Under the pieces are notes generated by a model that was given only the letters and a program-made list of their open reading frames with translations, was not told the DNA's origin and did no database searches. Positions 1 through 7,622 of a stretch of 64,000 nucleotides of DNA are shown here, piece after piece. Positions within the stretch are counted from its first letter, which is position 1, and every line of letters starts with the position of its first letter. The DNA comes from Carboxylicivirga sp964602515. Its GTDB lineage: Bacteria > Bacteroidota > Bacteroidia > Bacteroidales > Marinilabiliaceae. Location: assembly GCA_964602515.1 (NCBI GenBank), contig CAZRRJ010000004.1, positions 62,001 through 126,000 on the forward strand. The letters are read 5' to 3'. Both the position numbers and the translations under genes were made by a program.

Positions 1-912
1 ATAAGCGTTTACCCCCTGTGCATTAGGCTGCCATATGGTTCTGGTGTAACAATATACTTTTTCCATGTTACTTACTTCTGCCACATCAGCATCAGGCAAT
101 ATTTCATTATCATCGTACCACTCAAAATCAGCTTCTGACAAATTTACTGCTCCTGTAAAATTTTTAGAGTGATCATCAGGAATATCACATATAACAAGTG
201 TTTGCCCCGGTTTTACAGGATATTGTCTACCGTTACCCGGAATACGGTAAAAGGCATGTATTGCGGTATTTGTTATACGATCATCAGGCGTAAGCTTGCT
301 ATTTAAGCGTGCAAAATCTGTATTAAACGCCGTTTCTCCAATAGCTAATCCATCGGCATAAAGTACTTCGTTACTGTTGTTATAAATCTCAAAGTACGAG
401 GCCTGGCGATACTTTTTTTGTGTTTCTGAAGATTTATAGCCGGCATAAAATAGTTCTGAAATAACAAAACCTGCACTTTCATCAAACAGGAATACATTCA
501 TATTTAAGTTAGCTGTACCATTGGCGGCTATAACATTCTCCCTGAATCCACGTATTGTTTTTTCTATTGTTTTACTAACTTTTGTTACAACATTTTCGCC
601 TTCTATTTTTTCCACTTCCTGTACGCTTACACTATAACTAACCACACCTTCTACAAGTACATCATAAGCACCATCTAACAAGTTAACCTGTGTATTAGTG
701 TGCGTTACCAGGTCCTGAACCGTTTTCAACCCGCTACTCTTATTGGTAAACGTTACTGAACCTTTTTTAATGTTTAAATCTTTAACCCCATCCAGGGCTT
801 CAGGCATACTTAATTTTAATGCCATCTCTGTTTTAGGAATATCATTATCAGAACATCCTGTCGTTAAAAATGCACCTAACAATAAGCTTAGTGCTGCTAC
901 TTTCCAATTCAT
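1..912 (-). CDS. DUF4876-like lipoprotein, 3' end outside window
   Basis: Reading from the ATG at 912 toward base 1 gives 304 open codons with no stop, so the C-terminus lies outside the window. The N-terminus has a short hydrophobic signal and a lipobox ending TTGC (Cys20), which predicts a lipoprotein. The rest looks like a secreted beta-rich protein: it discusses no catalytic motif I can recognise, but segments such as the one reading FVISELFYAGY and a later IHAFYRIPGNG resemble the DUF4876 family of Bacteroidota, which usually sits beside a TonB-dependent receptor. The receptor gene ends only 10 bases upstream, so the two are almost certainly one operon and this may be its surface partner. 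The family name is from memory of its typical sequence and context; the substrate is unknown. Confidence 0.7.
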   Translation of the reverse strand, partial: MNWKVAALSLLLGAFLTTGCSDNDIPKTEMALKLSMPEALDGVKDLNIKKGSVTFTNKSSGLKTVQDLVTHTNTQVNLLDGAYDVLVEGVVSYSVSVQEVEKIEGENVVTKVSKTIEKTIRGFRENVIAANGTANLNMNVFLFDESAGFVISELFYAGYKSSETQKKYRQASYFEIYNNSNEVLYADGLAIGETAFNTDFARLNSKLTPDDRITNTAIHAFYRIPGNGRQYPVKPGQTLVICDIPDDHSKNFTGAVNLSEADFEWYDDNEILPDADVAEVSNMEKVYCYTRTIWQPNAQGVNAY

Positions 913-922
913 ATAATTATTA

Positions 923-3667
923 TTAAATATTAATATTTAACTCCATACCAAACCATGGCAAAACACGTCGTTTTACCTTTAGCCCGTCTTTCCGGTAATA
1001 GTCGGGCGTATAATCCAGTATATTATTCACGTAAAAAGAGAAGCCTGTTTGCTCATTAATCCGTTTTGTTACAGTCAAATTTAAGGCTACAGCAATGGCT
1101 TCTATTTCTTTATCAAATTGATCTTCCGACGGTTTATCGTACATATGTACCAACAAAGGGTCGTTAATATCTTCTGGTTTAAAACGGTACATTGCACCGG
1201 CTTTATCTACGTAATACGCAGGCATACCATTATGCCGGTTATTCTGTTTACCTGTATACCAAAGAGTTTGCAGCAAAGAACTGAACATCAATCCTAAAGG
1301 TTTAATATTGGTATCTAAACGAAGGTTGGTGTTTAACGATGCGTGTGTGTGCCCCCTATTCCAATCATAAAGCGGTATATACGGATATTCTTTTCCATCT
1401 ATAATTCCATCTATAAGCCTGTATTCGGGTAAGCTTTGATCGTATATTGTATTAAACCACGCACCGTTAATGGTAATACGTGTCGAAAGCCTTTGCACAT
1501 GTCCAAAATCAAGCTGGTACTCTATACCTTTTTTAACAATAAGGCCGGCATTAATATATTGATTAAAGAGGACTGTTGTCACATTCGACTCTGATTTAAA
1601 GTCATTTAGATCAGGTGCTTTTGTAAGGCCGGCGACTGAAACTGATGAAGCATCATAGTTGGTATAATTTAAATGGCGGTATTGGCTTAAAGGTAAAAAG
1701 CCCGATTCCATTTGTTCTTTAAATAGAGTCAATGACAGTTTTTTACTTCCCCATTTGACTAAAAAGCCGGCCTCAGCCTTTTGGTTGTTTGATGGTTGTA
1801 TATTATAGTTTACGGGGTTATGGCTATAGGTAATAAAATTTAGGCGGGAGAGTTCTTTTTGCTGAGAATAAAAGTTGAGTTGCAAAATGTCAAAATAGTT
1901 CTTTTCGGGATATAAATGCGATAGTGTTGGAAATTTATGCAGCTTACCGTATCCTGCATGGAAGCTGATGTGTAGAACATTATTAAACAGCTCTTGCCCT
2001 GGCAGCTGCCAGTTTATATTAACCCGTGGATCGTAATACACCTGTTTACGCATACTGTATGCTTTATTAAGCTTAGGCATGGATGATGCTCGTATACCAA
2101 ACATACCTTTTAGTTTATGCTTACCTAATGTAATACTTGCATTATCTTCAAAATAAACTGCACAGTATTGTATGGAGGGAATATCCTTTGGTGGCCTTGG
2201 CCTCGAACGTACCTGCGGAAAAGGTGGTTTTTGAGGATCAAATATTTGCCCTTCTCCCCTGTTCTTACTGTACCGATAGTTTATACCCCAAAACAGCTTA
2301 TGCCGTACCTTTTTGTTACTTATGGTGTGTATGCTTTCAATATTAGAGGTTATATATAGCGGTTTATCATCAGTCTTAAGATGGGTTTGGTAACCTGGCT
2401 CAAGGTAAATACCATCCTGTACTCCATCTTTAGTATTAAAAACAAATGGTATGGTGCGCCCTGTTGATACAAAACGGTCTATTTCTTTTTGATTAGTGGT
2501 ATAATTAACCGAGGTGCTTAATTTTAGACTTTCCCACCACGTGCAGGAGGTAAAACTCCAGTTTACCACGCTACTTACCCCCATACGATGATAGGCATTG
2601 TTATACTTATCAGTTACTGGATTGCCCTTTTGCGGATCAACACGCTGCTTATCAAACGTACCGGTATAATCACCATTAAGGCTTAAATCCGCTTTTGCTA
2701 CCCTGCCACAATGCTTACGTTTATAACGTAGTGATGCGTTATGGCGCGAGTAGTTAAGTTCTTTATTTCGAGGATCTGAAACATGCCTGATGTATGATAA
2801 ACTGGTATTAAGCACTTGCTTATGGTTAAGCCTAAACCCCTTACCTATAGCTACCTGCTTGGCATTAGCGCTTGATTTTAGTCTTATCTTTACAGGACCT
2901 GGCACATTACCGCGGTTTATAACAACCACTCCTGTTGTTAAATCGCCATATTTAACCGATGGTATTCCTCTTATAATTTCTACTGATTCAATATCGTCAG
3001 TAGTAATATTACGCAAGTCAATGCCCTTACCAGTGGTATTCCTGCTATTAATTCCCAACTTAATATCACTTGATGAACCGGGTATATTCTGCATTTGAGC
3101 ATCATTTATCAGTGGTGTACCATCTATAACGAAAGCTGTTCCCAAAGATGAATTATAATTGCTTTTTACAGCTGAACCGACTTCGCGCATGGTAATAAGT
3201 TTCATTGTTGTGAGATCGTTACGCTTTGATAAACCACCGGGTAACAGCTGAAGTACATCTGCAAAACTGGAAGCCTGCAAGTGCTTCATCGCATCTGTTT
3301 TAATTAGTGATGCTGTTGCAGACCCAACACGTTCTTCGGCAATAACAGATATTTGATTTAGCTCATGAACAAACGGTTTTAAACATATGTGTACTGTTGT
3401 AGCTTTACATTTCACCCACTGCGATACCGTAGTATATCCAATGCAGGATACCTGTATATGCACGGAGTCTGCTTGCTTTAGCATAAGTGTAAATCTTCCG
3501 TTTACATCGCTTATTGAACCTGTGCCTGATTCGGAATGCAAAATATTAGCATAGGGTATGGATGTATTTGTCAAACAATTGACAATATGCCCGTCAATTG
3601 CTTTTTGTGCATATCCCCAATGAGTAAGCAACATTACAAATGCCATAACATATTCCTTTTTCTCCAT
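923..3667 (-). CDS. TonB-dependent outer-membrane receptor
   Basis: A predicted outer-membrane receptor of about 914 residues. In order it shows a signal peptide (MEKKEYVMAFVMLL, cleavage near YAQ), a carboxypeptidase-regulatory-like beta domain (about residues 22-105), a plug domain with the segment SVEIIRGIPSVKYGDL, and a long beta-barrel ending in an aromatic-rich strand (FGMELNINI). A TTG 18 codons upstream would lengthen the protein, but I chose the ATG at 3667 because it directly precedes the signal peptide and because a good promoter box lies between the two candidates. The plug has the usual Gly/Val-rich end (TTGVVVINRG). The downstream lipoprotein gene is 10 bases away. There is no SusD partner here and no STN domain, so it is more like a metal/cofactor receptor than a glycan one; the substrate is not evident. 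Confidence 0.9.
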   Translation of the reverse strand: MEKKEYVMAFVMLLTHWGYAQKAIDGHIVNCLTNTSIPYANILHSESGTGSISDVNGRFTLMLKQADSVHIQVSCIGYTTVSQWVKCKATTVHICLKPFVHELNQISVIAEERVGSATASLIKTDAMKHLQASSFADVLQLLPGGLSKRNDLTTMKLITMREVGSAVKSNYNSSLGTAFVIDGTPLINDAQMQNIPGSSSDIKLGINSRNTTGKGIDLRNITTDDIESVEIIRGIPSVKYGDLTTGVVVINRGNVPGPVKIRLKSSANAKQVAIGKGFRLNHKQVLNTSLSYIRHVSDPRNKELNYSRHNASLRYKRKHCGRVAKADLSLNGDYTGTFDKQRVDPQKGNPVTDKYNNAYHRMGVSSVVNWSFTSCTWWESLKLSTSVNYTTNQKEIDRFVSTGRTIPFVFNTKDGVQDGIYLEPGYQTHLKTDDKPLYITSNIESIHTISNKKVRHKLFWGINYRYSKNRGEGQIFDPQKPPFPQVRSRPRPPKDIPSIQYCAVYFEDNASITLGKHKLKGMFGIRASSMPKLNKAYSMRKQVYYDPRVNINWQLPGQELFNNVLHISFHAGYGKLHKFPTLSHLYPEKNYFDILQLNFYSQQKELSRLNFITYSHNPVNYNIQPSNNQKAEAGFLVKWGSKKLSLTLFKEQMESGFLPLSQYRHLNYTNYDASSVSVAGLTKAPDLNDFKSESNVTTVLFNQYINAGLIVKKGIEYQLDFGHVQRLSTRITINGAWFNTIYDQSLPEYRLIDGIIDGKEYPYIPLYDWNRGHTHASLNTNLRLDTNIKPLGLMFSSLLQTLWYTGKQNNRHNGMPAYYVDKAGAMYRFKPEDINDPLLVHMYDKPSEDQFDKEIEAIAVALNLTVTKRINEQTGFSFYVNNILDYTPDYYRKDGLKVKRRVLPWFGMELNINI

Positions 3668-3690
3668 CAAAACTAAGTTTATTGCTGGTG

Positions 3691-3698
3691 CAAAAGTA
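3691..3698 (-). promoter_or_regulatory. Predicted Bacteroidota -7 box for the TonB receptor gene
   Basis: On the minus strand this reads TACTTTTG, an exact match to the Bacteroidota -7 consensus TAnnTTTG. It lies 24 bases before the ATG at 3667, giving a leader of roughly 18 bases. About 20 bases further upstream is ATTG in place of the -33 TTTG. Confidence 0.5.
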
Positions 3699-4300
3699 CA
3701 GGGTAGTGCAGGCTTAATCAATCGCCACTAATAGGCATTCTCAGGAAGGCATTACTCCAATTAATTATCTTTTTGCCTTGTTTTAATCTACTGGATAACA
3801 TTTATATTCCGATTTTGCCCTGCTTTTTTTTGCGGCTTAATCCCCATTTTTGATTAACTATAAATTGGCATATTCTAACAGGTTGGTTTATTCTTTTTTT
3901 AAATACTTTGATGTACTTTGTTAGTTTGAGACAAAACATTAAGGCATTGTTCCTTTTTACGTATAAACACTACTTTAATGTACCAGCTATAGAGATGGCG
4001 GGTTATACCAACAAAATTTAATTTACTTATCTGCCCTTTTAAATAACCCGGGAATTTAGCTCGAATATAGAAATACACGTATTAATTAAACTTGATTCTA
4101 TTACCACACTCTCTTTATGCTATTTTATCGCTAACACATAACAAGATATCCTTTGATTAAACAACATACTATAAGATCATTTCAATTAATCACCCTATAA
4201 AAGCTCAAATATTTATCGCACTATTTATTGCTATTTAAATTATATACATTACTTTTATTGTATATATTTACATACACAGTTACTTTTTATTTTGTACTAA

Positions 4301-4365
4301 CAACTATTTATCGGGAATAGTTAAATGAAAGCCTCATCACTTATTCATTGAGTAATGAGGCTTTT
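4301..4365 (+). ncRNA. Candidate small RNA, copy A
   Basis: Inferred only. A promoter-like TATTTTG ends at 4294 (a one-base deviation from TAnnTTTG), followed by about 65 bases that end in a hairpin (4331-4341 with 4351-4361) and a short T run. The same arrangement recurs 336 bases downstream. There is no ORF. The start is estimated from promoter spacing; the whole unit could instead be a decayed duplicated terminator region. Confidence 0.3.
4331..4365 (+). terminator. Hairpin terminator, copy A
   Basis: GCCTCATCACT pairs with AGTAATGAGGC with one mismatch on this strand (a G-U pair on the other), nine-base loop, then CTTTT. Confidence 0.55.
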
Positions 4366-4636
4366 AATTCATAATATATTACCCCGGGTTTAAATCGAAA
4401 TACATGAATTAATTATACTTAATTCCATCACTGCATACAATTATCGCAACATATCGTCATTTCATTACTCTTCCAGCTAAACATCTACTATACCATTTAT
4501 TTATTATTACAAAGGGTACTTTAACACTATTTTATCAGCTACTCTATAAAGTTTTTTCAAATATTTATTGCTTTTTATTGTTTATATTAACTTTTATAGC
4601 GATATTTGTATGTGCTGTTACGTTTCATTTCGTACT

Positions 4637-4706
4637 AACAGCCATGTGTGGAAATAATTAATTGAAAACCTCATTACTTATTAATTTAAGTAATGAGGTT
4701 TTTTCC
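4637..4706 (+). ncRNA. Candidate small RNA, copy B
   Basis: Inferred partner of the candidate at 4301. It lies 336 bases downstream, has ATATTTG near the expected -33 position (about 4607) and CATTTCG at the -7 position, and ends in a perfect 13-bp hairpin followed by six Ts. No ORF fits. The -7 box is weaker than in copy A, so expression is uncertain. Confidence 0.3.
4667..4706 (+). terminator. Strong intrinsic terminator, copy B
   Basis: A perfect 13-bp stem (AACCTCATTACTT with AAGTAATGAGGTT, 4667-4679 and 4688-4700), eight-base loop, followed by TTTTTCC. No annotated gene ends before it on the plus strand, which supports a short noncoding transcript. Confidence 0.7.
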
Positions 4707-4883
4707 TTCAGCTTGTATTAACCAGGGGTTAATATAAAACCTTACTTATTTTGATGATAGCTTTTTGTTACCTGTTATGAGGAATTACTATTCCTTGTTA
4801 TAGGGAATTACAATCACACTTATCTTTTACACTTAAAAGGTTTTACGCCAGCTTTTTTTTTATTAAAACCCGCCAGAAGAAGT

Positions 4884-4921
4884 AAAAAACCTGAGTTCGA
4901 CGTAAAATTTTGAACCCAGGT
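4884..4921 (-). terminator. Terminator downstream of lysO
   Basis: On the minus strand ACCTGGGTTC pairs with GAACTCAGGT (one G-U), then a run of Ts (4884-4889 are all A on the plus strand). It lies about 90 bases after the stop of the lysO C-terminal gene. Confidence 0.65.
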
Positions 4922-5013
4922 TAAGGAAAATGTTGTTTGAAATTACTATGCTCTTCTTGTGGCATGTCTTCTTGTGGTGTGTTACCAAATTTTTAGTGCA
5001 TTGGTGACTTTGA

Positions 5014-5619
5014 CTATAAAAACTCCAGTATAAAAGTGACCAGTACAGGTACAAGGATTGTAAGAATTATTCCACTAAAGATGGCAATTATTCCATAGTT
5101 TTTACCTGTATATTTAACAATTACGGGTAAGGTAGTATCCATTGCTGTTGCTCCTCCTGCTGCAATACCGGCCAGTTTGCCAAAATACCTGACCATGAGA
5201 GGTACTGCCAGTAAGGTAATAATCTCACGAAAAATATTTGATAACAGGGCTATTACACCAAGCTCCTGGCCACTTATCTGGCTAATAAATATACTAGAGA
5301 GGGAATAATAACCAAAGCCCGCTCCTACTGCCATAGCTTCTTTTACATTAATACCTGGAAGCATAAAAGAAATAAGCGCCGTACCTAAAAGACTACCAGC
5401 AACAATGCTTAAGGGCACCAGTACAACTTTTACATTAATTTTTCGCAGTATATGGAAAGCGTTTTTATCGCTACCAATACTTATACCAACCAAAAACATA
5501 AGTACATATAAAGCATAGCTGGTTAAATCTTCGTTTAGAAGCCATTCCGGGAAAATATGGTAAATGCCTCCAATAAGCCCTGCAATAAAAAAGGCCAGTA
5601 TTATTAAACTCCCTTTCAT
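5014..5619 (-). CDS. lysO: LysO-type lysine exporter, large subunit-like half
   Basis: A 201-residue membrane protein matching the C-terminal two thirds of the LysO (YbjE/DUF340) family; LysO exports L-lysine and toxic analogues across the inner membrane in E. coli. About six hydrophobic segments are visible, with the conserved-looking GAGFGYYSLSSIFISQ (about 99-114) and GGATAMDTTLPVIVKY (about 154-169). Its first part (ALYVLMFLVGISIGSDKN) resembles the middle of the adjacent 95-residue protein, so the two halves share an internal repeat. The gene begins 2 bases after the stop of the small gene, so they are translated together. Known single-chain LysO is about 300 residues; 95+201 equals that length. 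The split arrangement is familiar in Bacteroidota rather than a new break. Confidence 0.85.
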   Translation of the reverse strand: MKGSLIILAFFIAGLIGGIYHIFPEWLLNEDLTSYALYVLMFLVGISIGSDKNAFHILRKINVKVVLVPLSIVAGSLLGTALISFMLPGINVKEAMAVGAGFGYYSLSSIFISQISGQELGVIALLSNIFREIITLLAVPLMVRYFGKLAGIAAGGATAMDTTLPVIVKYTGKNYGIIAIFSGIILTILVPVLVTFILEFL

Positions 5620-5621
5620 AA

Positions 5622-5909
5622 TCAGGCCTCTTTGTTAGTATTGAAAAACAAGTGGTACACAACCTTTGCCAAAAGCACACTACCGGCCACTGCGCCAAAG
5701 GTTAAGCAAAAAGCTTTATAGCCAATCCGTGGAAAATTATTAATTATATCTTCATTTATTCCAACGGAGATACCCAGTAAAAAAAGCAATAAATATACAG
5801 CGTATGTTACAGCACTATCTATTTTTTTACGTGTATTATCTTTCTCACGAAACAACCAACCAATGCCAATTCCGATGGCAAATAAAGCAATTACAATGTA
5901 TGATGTCAT
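5622..5909 (-). CDS. lysO: LysO-type exporter, N-terminal half as separate gene
   Basis: A 95-residue protein with three hydrophobic segments (about 3-20, 34-52, 67-90) matching the N-terminal third of LysO. The stretch AVYLLLFLLGISVGINED parallels a stretch in the following gene, showing the internal repeat of the family. It probably assembles with the 201-residue partner to form one exporter. The stop (TGA) and the next ATG are 2 bases apart and in different frames, so this is a true two-gene layout and not a simple stop mutation. A box reading TACTTTTG on the minus strand (5915-5922) lies so close to the ATG that a transcript from it would be nearly leaderless; whether it is used is unknown. 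Confidence 0.8.
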   Translation of the reverse strand: MTSYIVIALFAIGIGIGWLFREKDNTRKKIDSAVTYAVYLLLFLLGISVGINEDIINNFPRIGYKAFCLTFGAVAGSVLLAKVVYHLFFNTNKEA

Positions 5910-5940
5910 GGCACCAAAAGTAAGTATTTTAGATTAAAAT

Positions 5941-5974
5941 ATGGGACAAGCCCGCCAGAGCGGCCTCATCCCAC
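5941..5974 (-). terminator. Hairpin after the SusD gene
   Basis: On the minus strand GGGATGAGGCCGC pairs imperfectly with GCGGGCTTGTCCC around a four-base loop, followed by ATATTTTA. It lies about 45 bases after the SusD stop and before lysO, so it probably separates the two transcription units. Confidence 0.5.
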
Positions 5975-6016
5975 ATTTACTAAATCCAAATCAAACACTA
6001 ATATCTTATACGAGTT

Positions 6017-7603
6017 CTAATTGAGGGTGGCATTAGAAATAATTTCTTTCTGAGGAACCGGGAAGAAAGCATGTTCATCAAGCCTGAAATATTCACGGCC
6101 TGCTGCCTGCATAGCACTTTCAAGCTTACCCCAACGGCGTAAGTCGAAAAAGCGGGCACCTTCCATTGTAAATTCCATTATACGCTCAAATTCAATCTGA
6201 TCACGCACACCTTGCTGGTCTAATCCGCTTAATGCAGGCATATTACCATGCGTTAACCGTACTTCATTAATCCAGTTTAGTGCTGCACCAGGCTCATTAA
6301 GCTCATTTAATACCTCTGCATACATTAACAACACATCAGCATAGCGTAATAAGGGTATATTAACAGATGATTGATTTTCCCAAAACTCCCCATTGGCAGG
6401 TAAGTATTTTCTGAAAGTCACATCAGTATAATCAACCTCATCACGTCTTGTTTCATCCCAGTTACCCGATTGAAATCCATTACACAAGTAGGTCCATGTG
6501 TACTCGAAAAATGGTACATTAGCCGCATCATTATAAGCAGGATCATCAAAAATTAATGAGCCAACAACACGCTTATCGTAACCACCATCCAATGACGTTG
6601 TACCTTCTTTTGTCATAATTGACAGCAAGTTATCAGCTGCACGAATCTCATCCCATCCACCTAAATCGCTGACACGCAGGAAACGGTGCGATGGAAATTT
6701 ATAGTAAGCACCACCGGCTGTAACAGGAGACAATTGCAACTCAAATAAACTCTCTGAACTGTTTTCATTTGTACCATCAAACATTGACGGGAAATTGCTT
6801 TCTAAAGCAAAATTATAGTTACCGCTTTCCACAACATCGTTAAATAAGTCTTTAGCCTCGTTTAAGTACGCTGTTTTATTAGCTGCTTCTTCACCCGAAC
6901 GGAATAATAAACACTTTGCTGCAAAAGCAACAGCAGCACCCTTGGTAACACGGCCAATATTCTCTGCATTACGTTTAGCTGGTAAACCTGCGGCGGCAGC
7001 TTTAAAGTCTGCAATAATATGATCCCATGCTTCAACACGCGGAGATAAGCCCTGAGCTGCTTCACCTACCGATGTCGATACCTTATCTCTAACAATTATT
7101 TCCTCAAAGTTCAGCACTAATTTTAAGTGATAAAATGCTCTTAGAAACCGGCCTTCAGCAACAAGCTCTGCCCTGATGGCAGGACTTATCTTCTCATCTT
7201 CCATAGCACCCACAAAAGTGATTACCTGGTTGGCATAGTTAACGCCTCTGTAATGTCTTTCCCAATAAGTTGTTACCTGGGTATTACCAAATTCATTGGT
7301 AAAATTGGCAATATCTGTCCAGTTAGGATAGTTGGCAGCATCTTTACCATATTGAGTTAAATCACTGCGGTAATTATCAACCACAAATTTTACCTCTGCA
7401 AAAGACCAATACTCAGTTGCACACTCCAATTGCGAATAGGCTGCCGAAACAGCACCTTCTGCATCTTCCTGATTACGATAAAAATTATCAGAATTTAACT
7501 GATCCGGTGACTCCTGAATTAATTGATCTTCGTCACATGCCACCATAGTCCCCACCAATAAAAAGGCAAGAACGATATATTTTATATTACCTAATTTCTT
7601 CAT
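6017..7603 (-). CDS. SusD/RagB-family nutrient-binding lipoprotein
   Basis: A 528-residue surface lipoprotein that would form the lid on the neighbouring SusC channel and bind its substrate. It has a signal peptide with lipobox ending MVAC (Cys23), the N-terminal SusD-like helices (NSDNFYRNQEDAEGAVSAAY, about 38-57), and the C-terminal RagB/SusD motifs RYADVLLMYAEVLNE and FERIMEFTMEGARFFDLRRW, ending in the usual FFPVPQKEI. The length is normal for the family. The gene follows SusC by 19 bases on the same strand. The substrate cannot be deduced; no glycoside hydrolase lies in this operon, so a peptide or amino-acid-type ligand is possible given the AgcS transporter upstream (inference only). 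Confidence 0.95.
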   Translation of the reverse strand: MKKLGNIKYIVLAFLLVGTMVACDEDQLIQESPDQLNSDNFYRNQEDAEGAVSAAYSQLECATEYWSFAEVKFVVDNYRSDLTQYGKDAANYPNWTDIANFTNEFGNTQVTTYWERHYRGVNYANQVITFVGAMEDEKISPAIRAELVAEGRFLRAFYHLKLVLNFEEIIVRDKVSTSVGEAAQGLSPRVEAWDHIIADFKAAAAGLPAKRNAENIGRVTKGAAVAFAAKCLLFRSGEEAANKTAYLNEAKDLFNDVVESGNYNFALESNFPSMFDGTNENSSESLFELQLSPVTAGGAYYKFPSHRFLRVSDLGGWDEIRAADNLLSIMTKEGTTSLDGGYDKRVVGSLIFDDPAYNDAANVPFFEYTWTYLCNGFQSGNWDETRRDEVDYTDVTFRKYLPANGEFWENQSSVNIPLLRYADVLLMYAEVLNELNEPGAALNWINEVRLTHGNMPALSGLDQQGVRDQIEFERIMEFTMEGARFFDLRRWGKLESAMQAAGREYFRLDEHAFFPVPQKEIISNATLN

Positions 7604-7622
7604 TCCTGAATAGTTTTATTTG

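Larger units (their letters stand above)
4046..4706. repeat. Degenerate tandem duplication, period 336 bp
   Basis: Two diverged copies in direct orientation, about 4046-4370 and 4382-4706. Landmarks recur exactly 336 bases apart: the CCCGGG start, an ATTAATTA tract, the block GTTACnTTTnATTTnGTACTAACA, and a final hairpin built on CCTCAT/ATGAGG. The copies differ at many positions yet keep the hairpin pairing, with compensating or wobble changes at some positions. No transposase or coding potential is visible. Confidence 0.75.
3722..4883. other. Long gene-free region holding a tandem duplication
   Basis: About 1.1 kb with no convincing ORF on either strand. It is very AT-rich. The right-hand part (4046-4706) is a tandem duplication with terminator hairpins, described separately. 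The left part (3722-4045) shows nothing I can assign beyond the receptor promoter region. Confidence 0.7.

Noticed and set aside
3668..3721. Upstream TTG start for the TonB receptor.
   Set aside because: It lies upstream of the promoter box at 3691-3698 and adds no signal-peptide sense.
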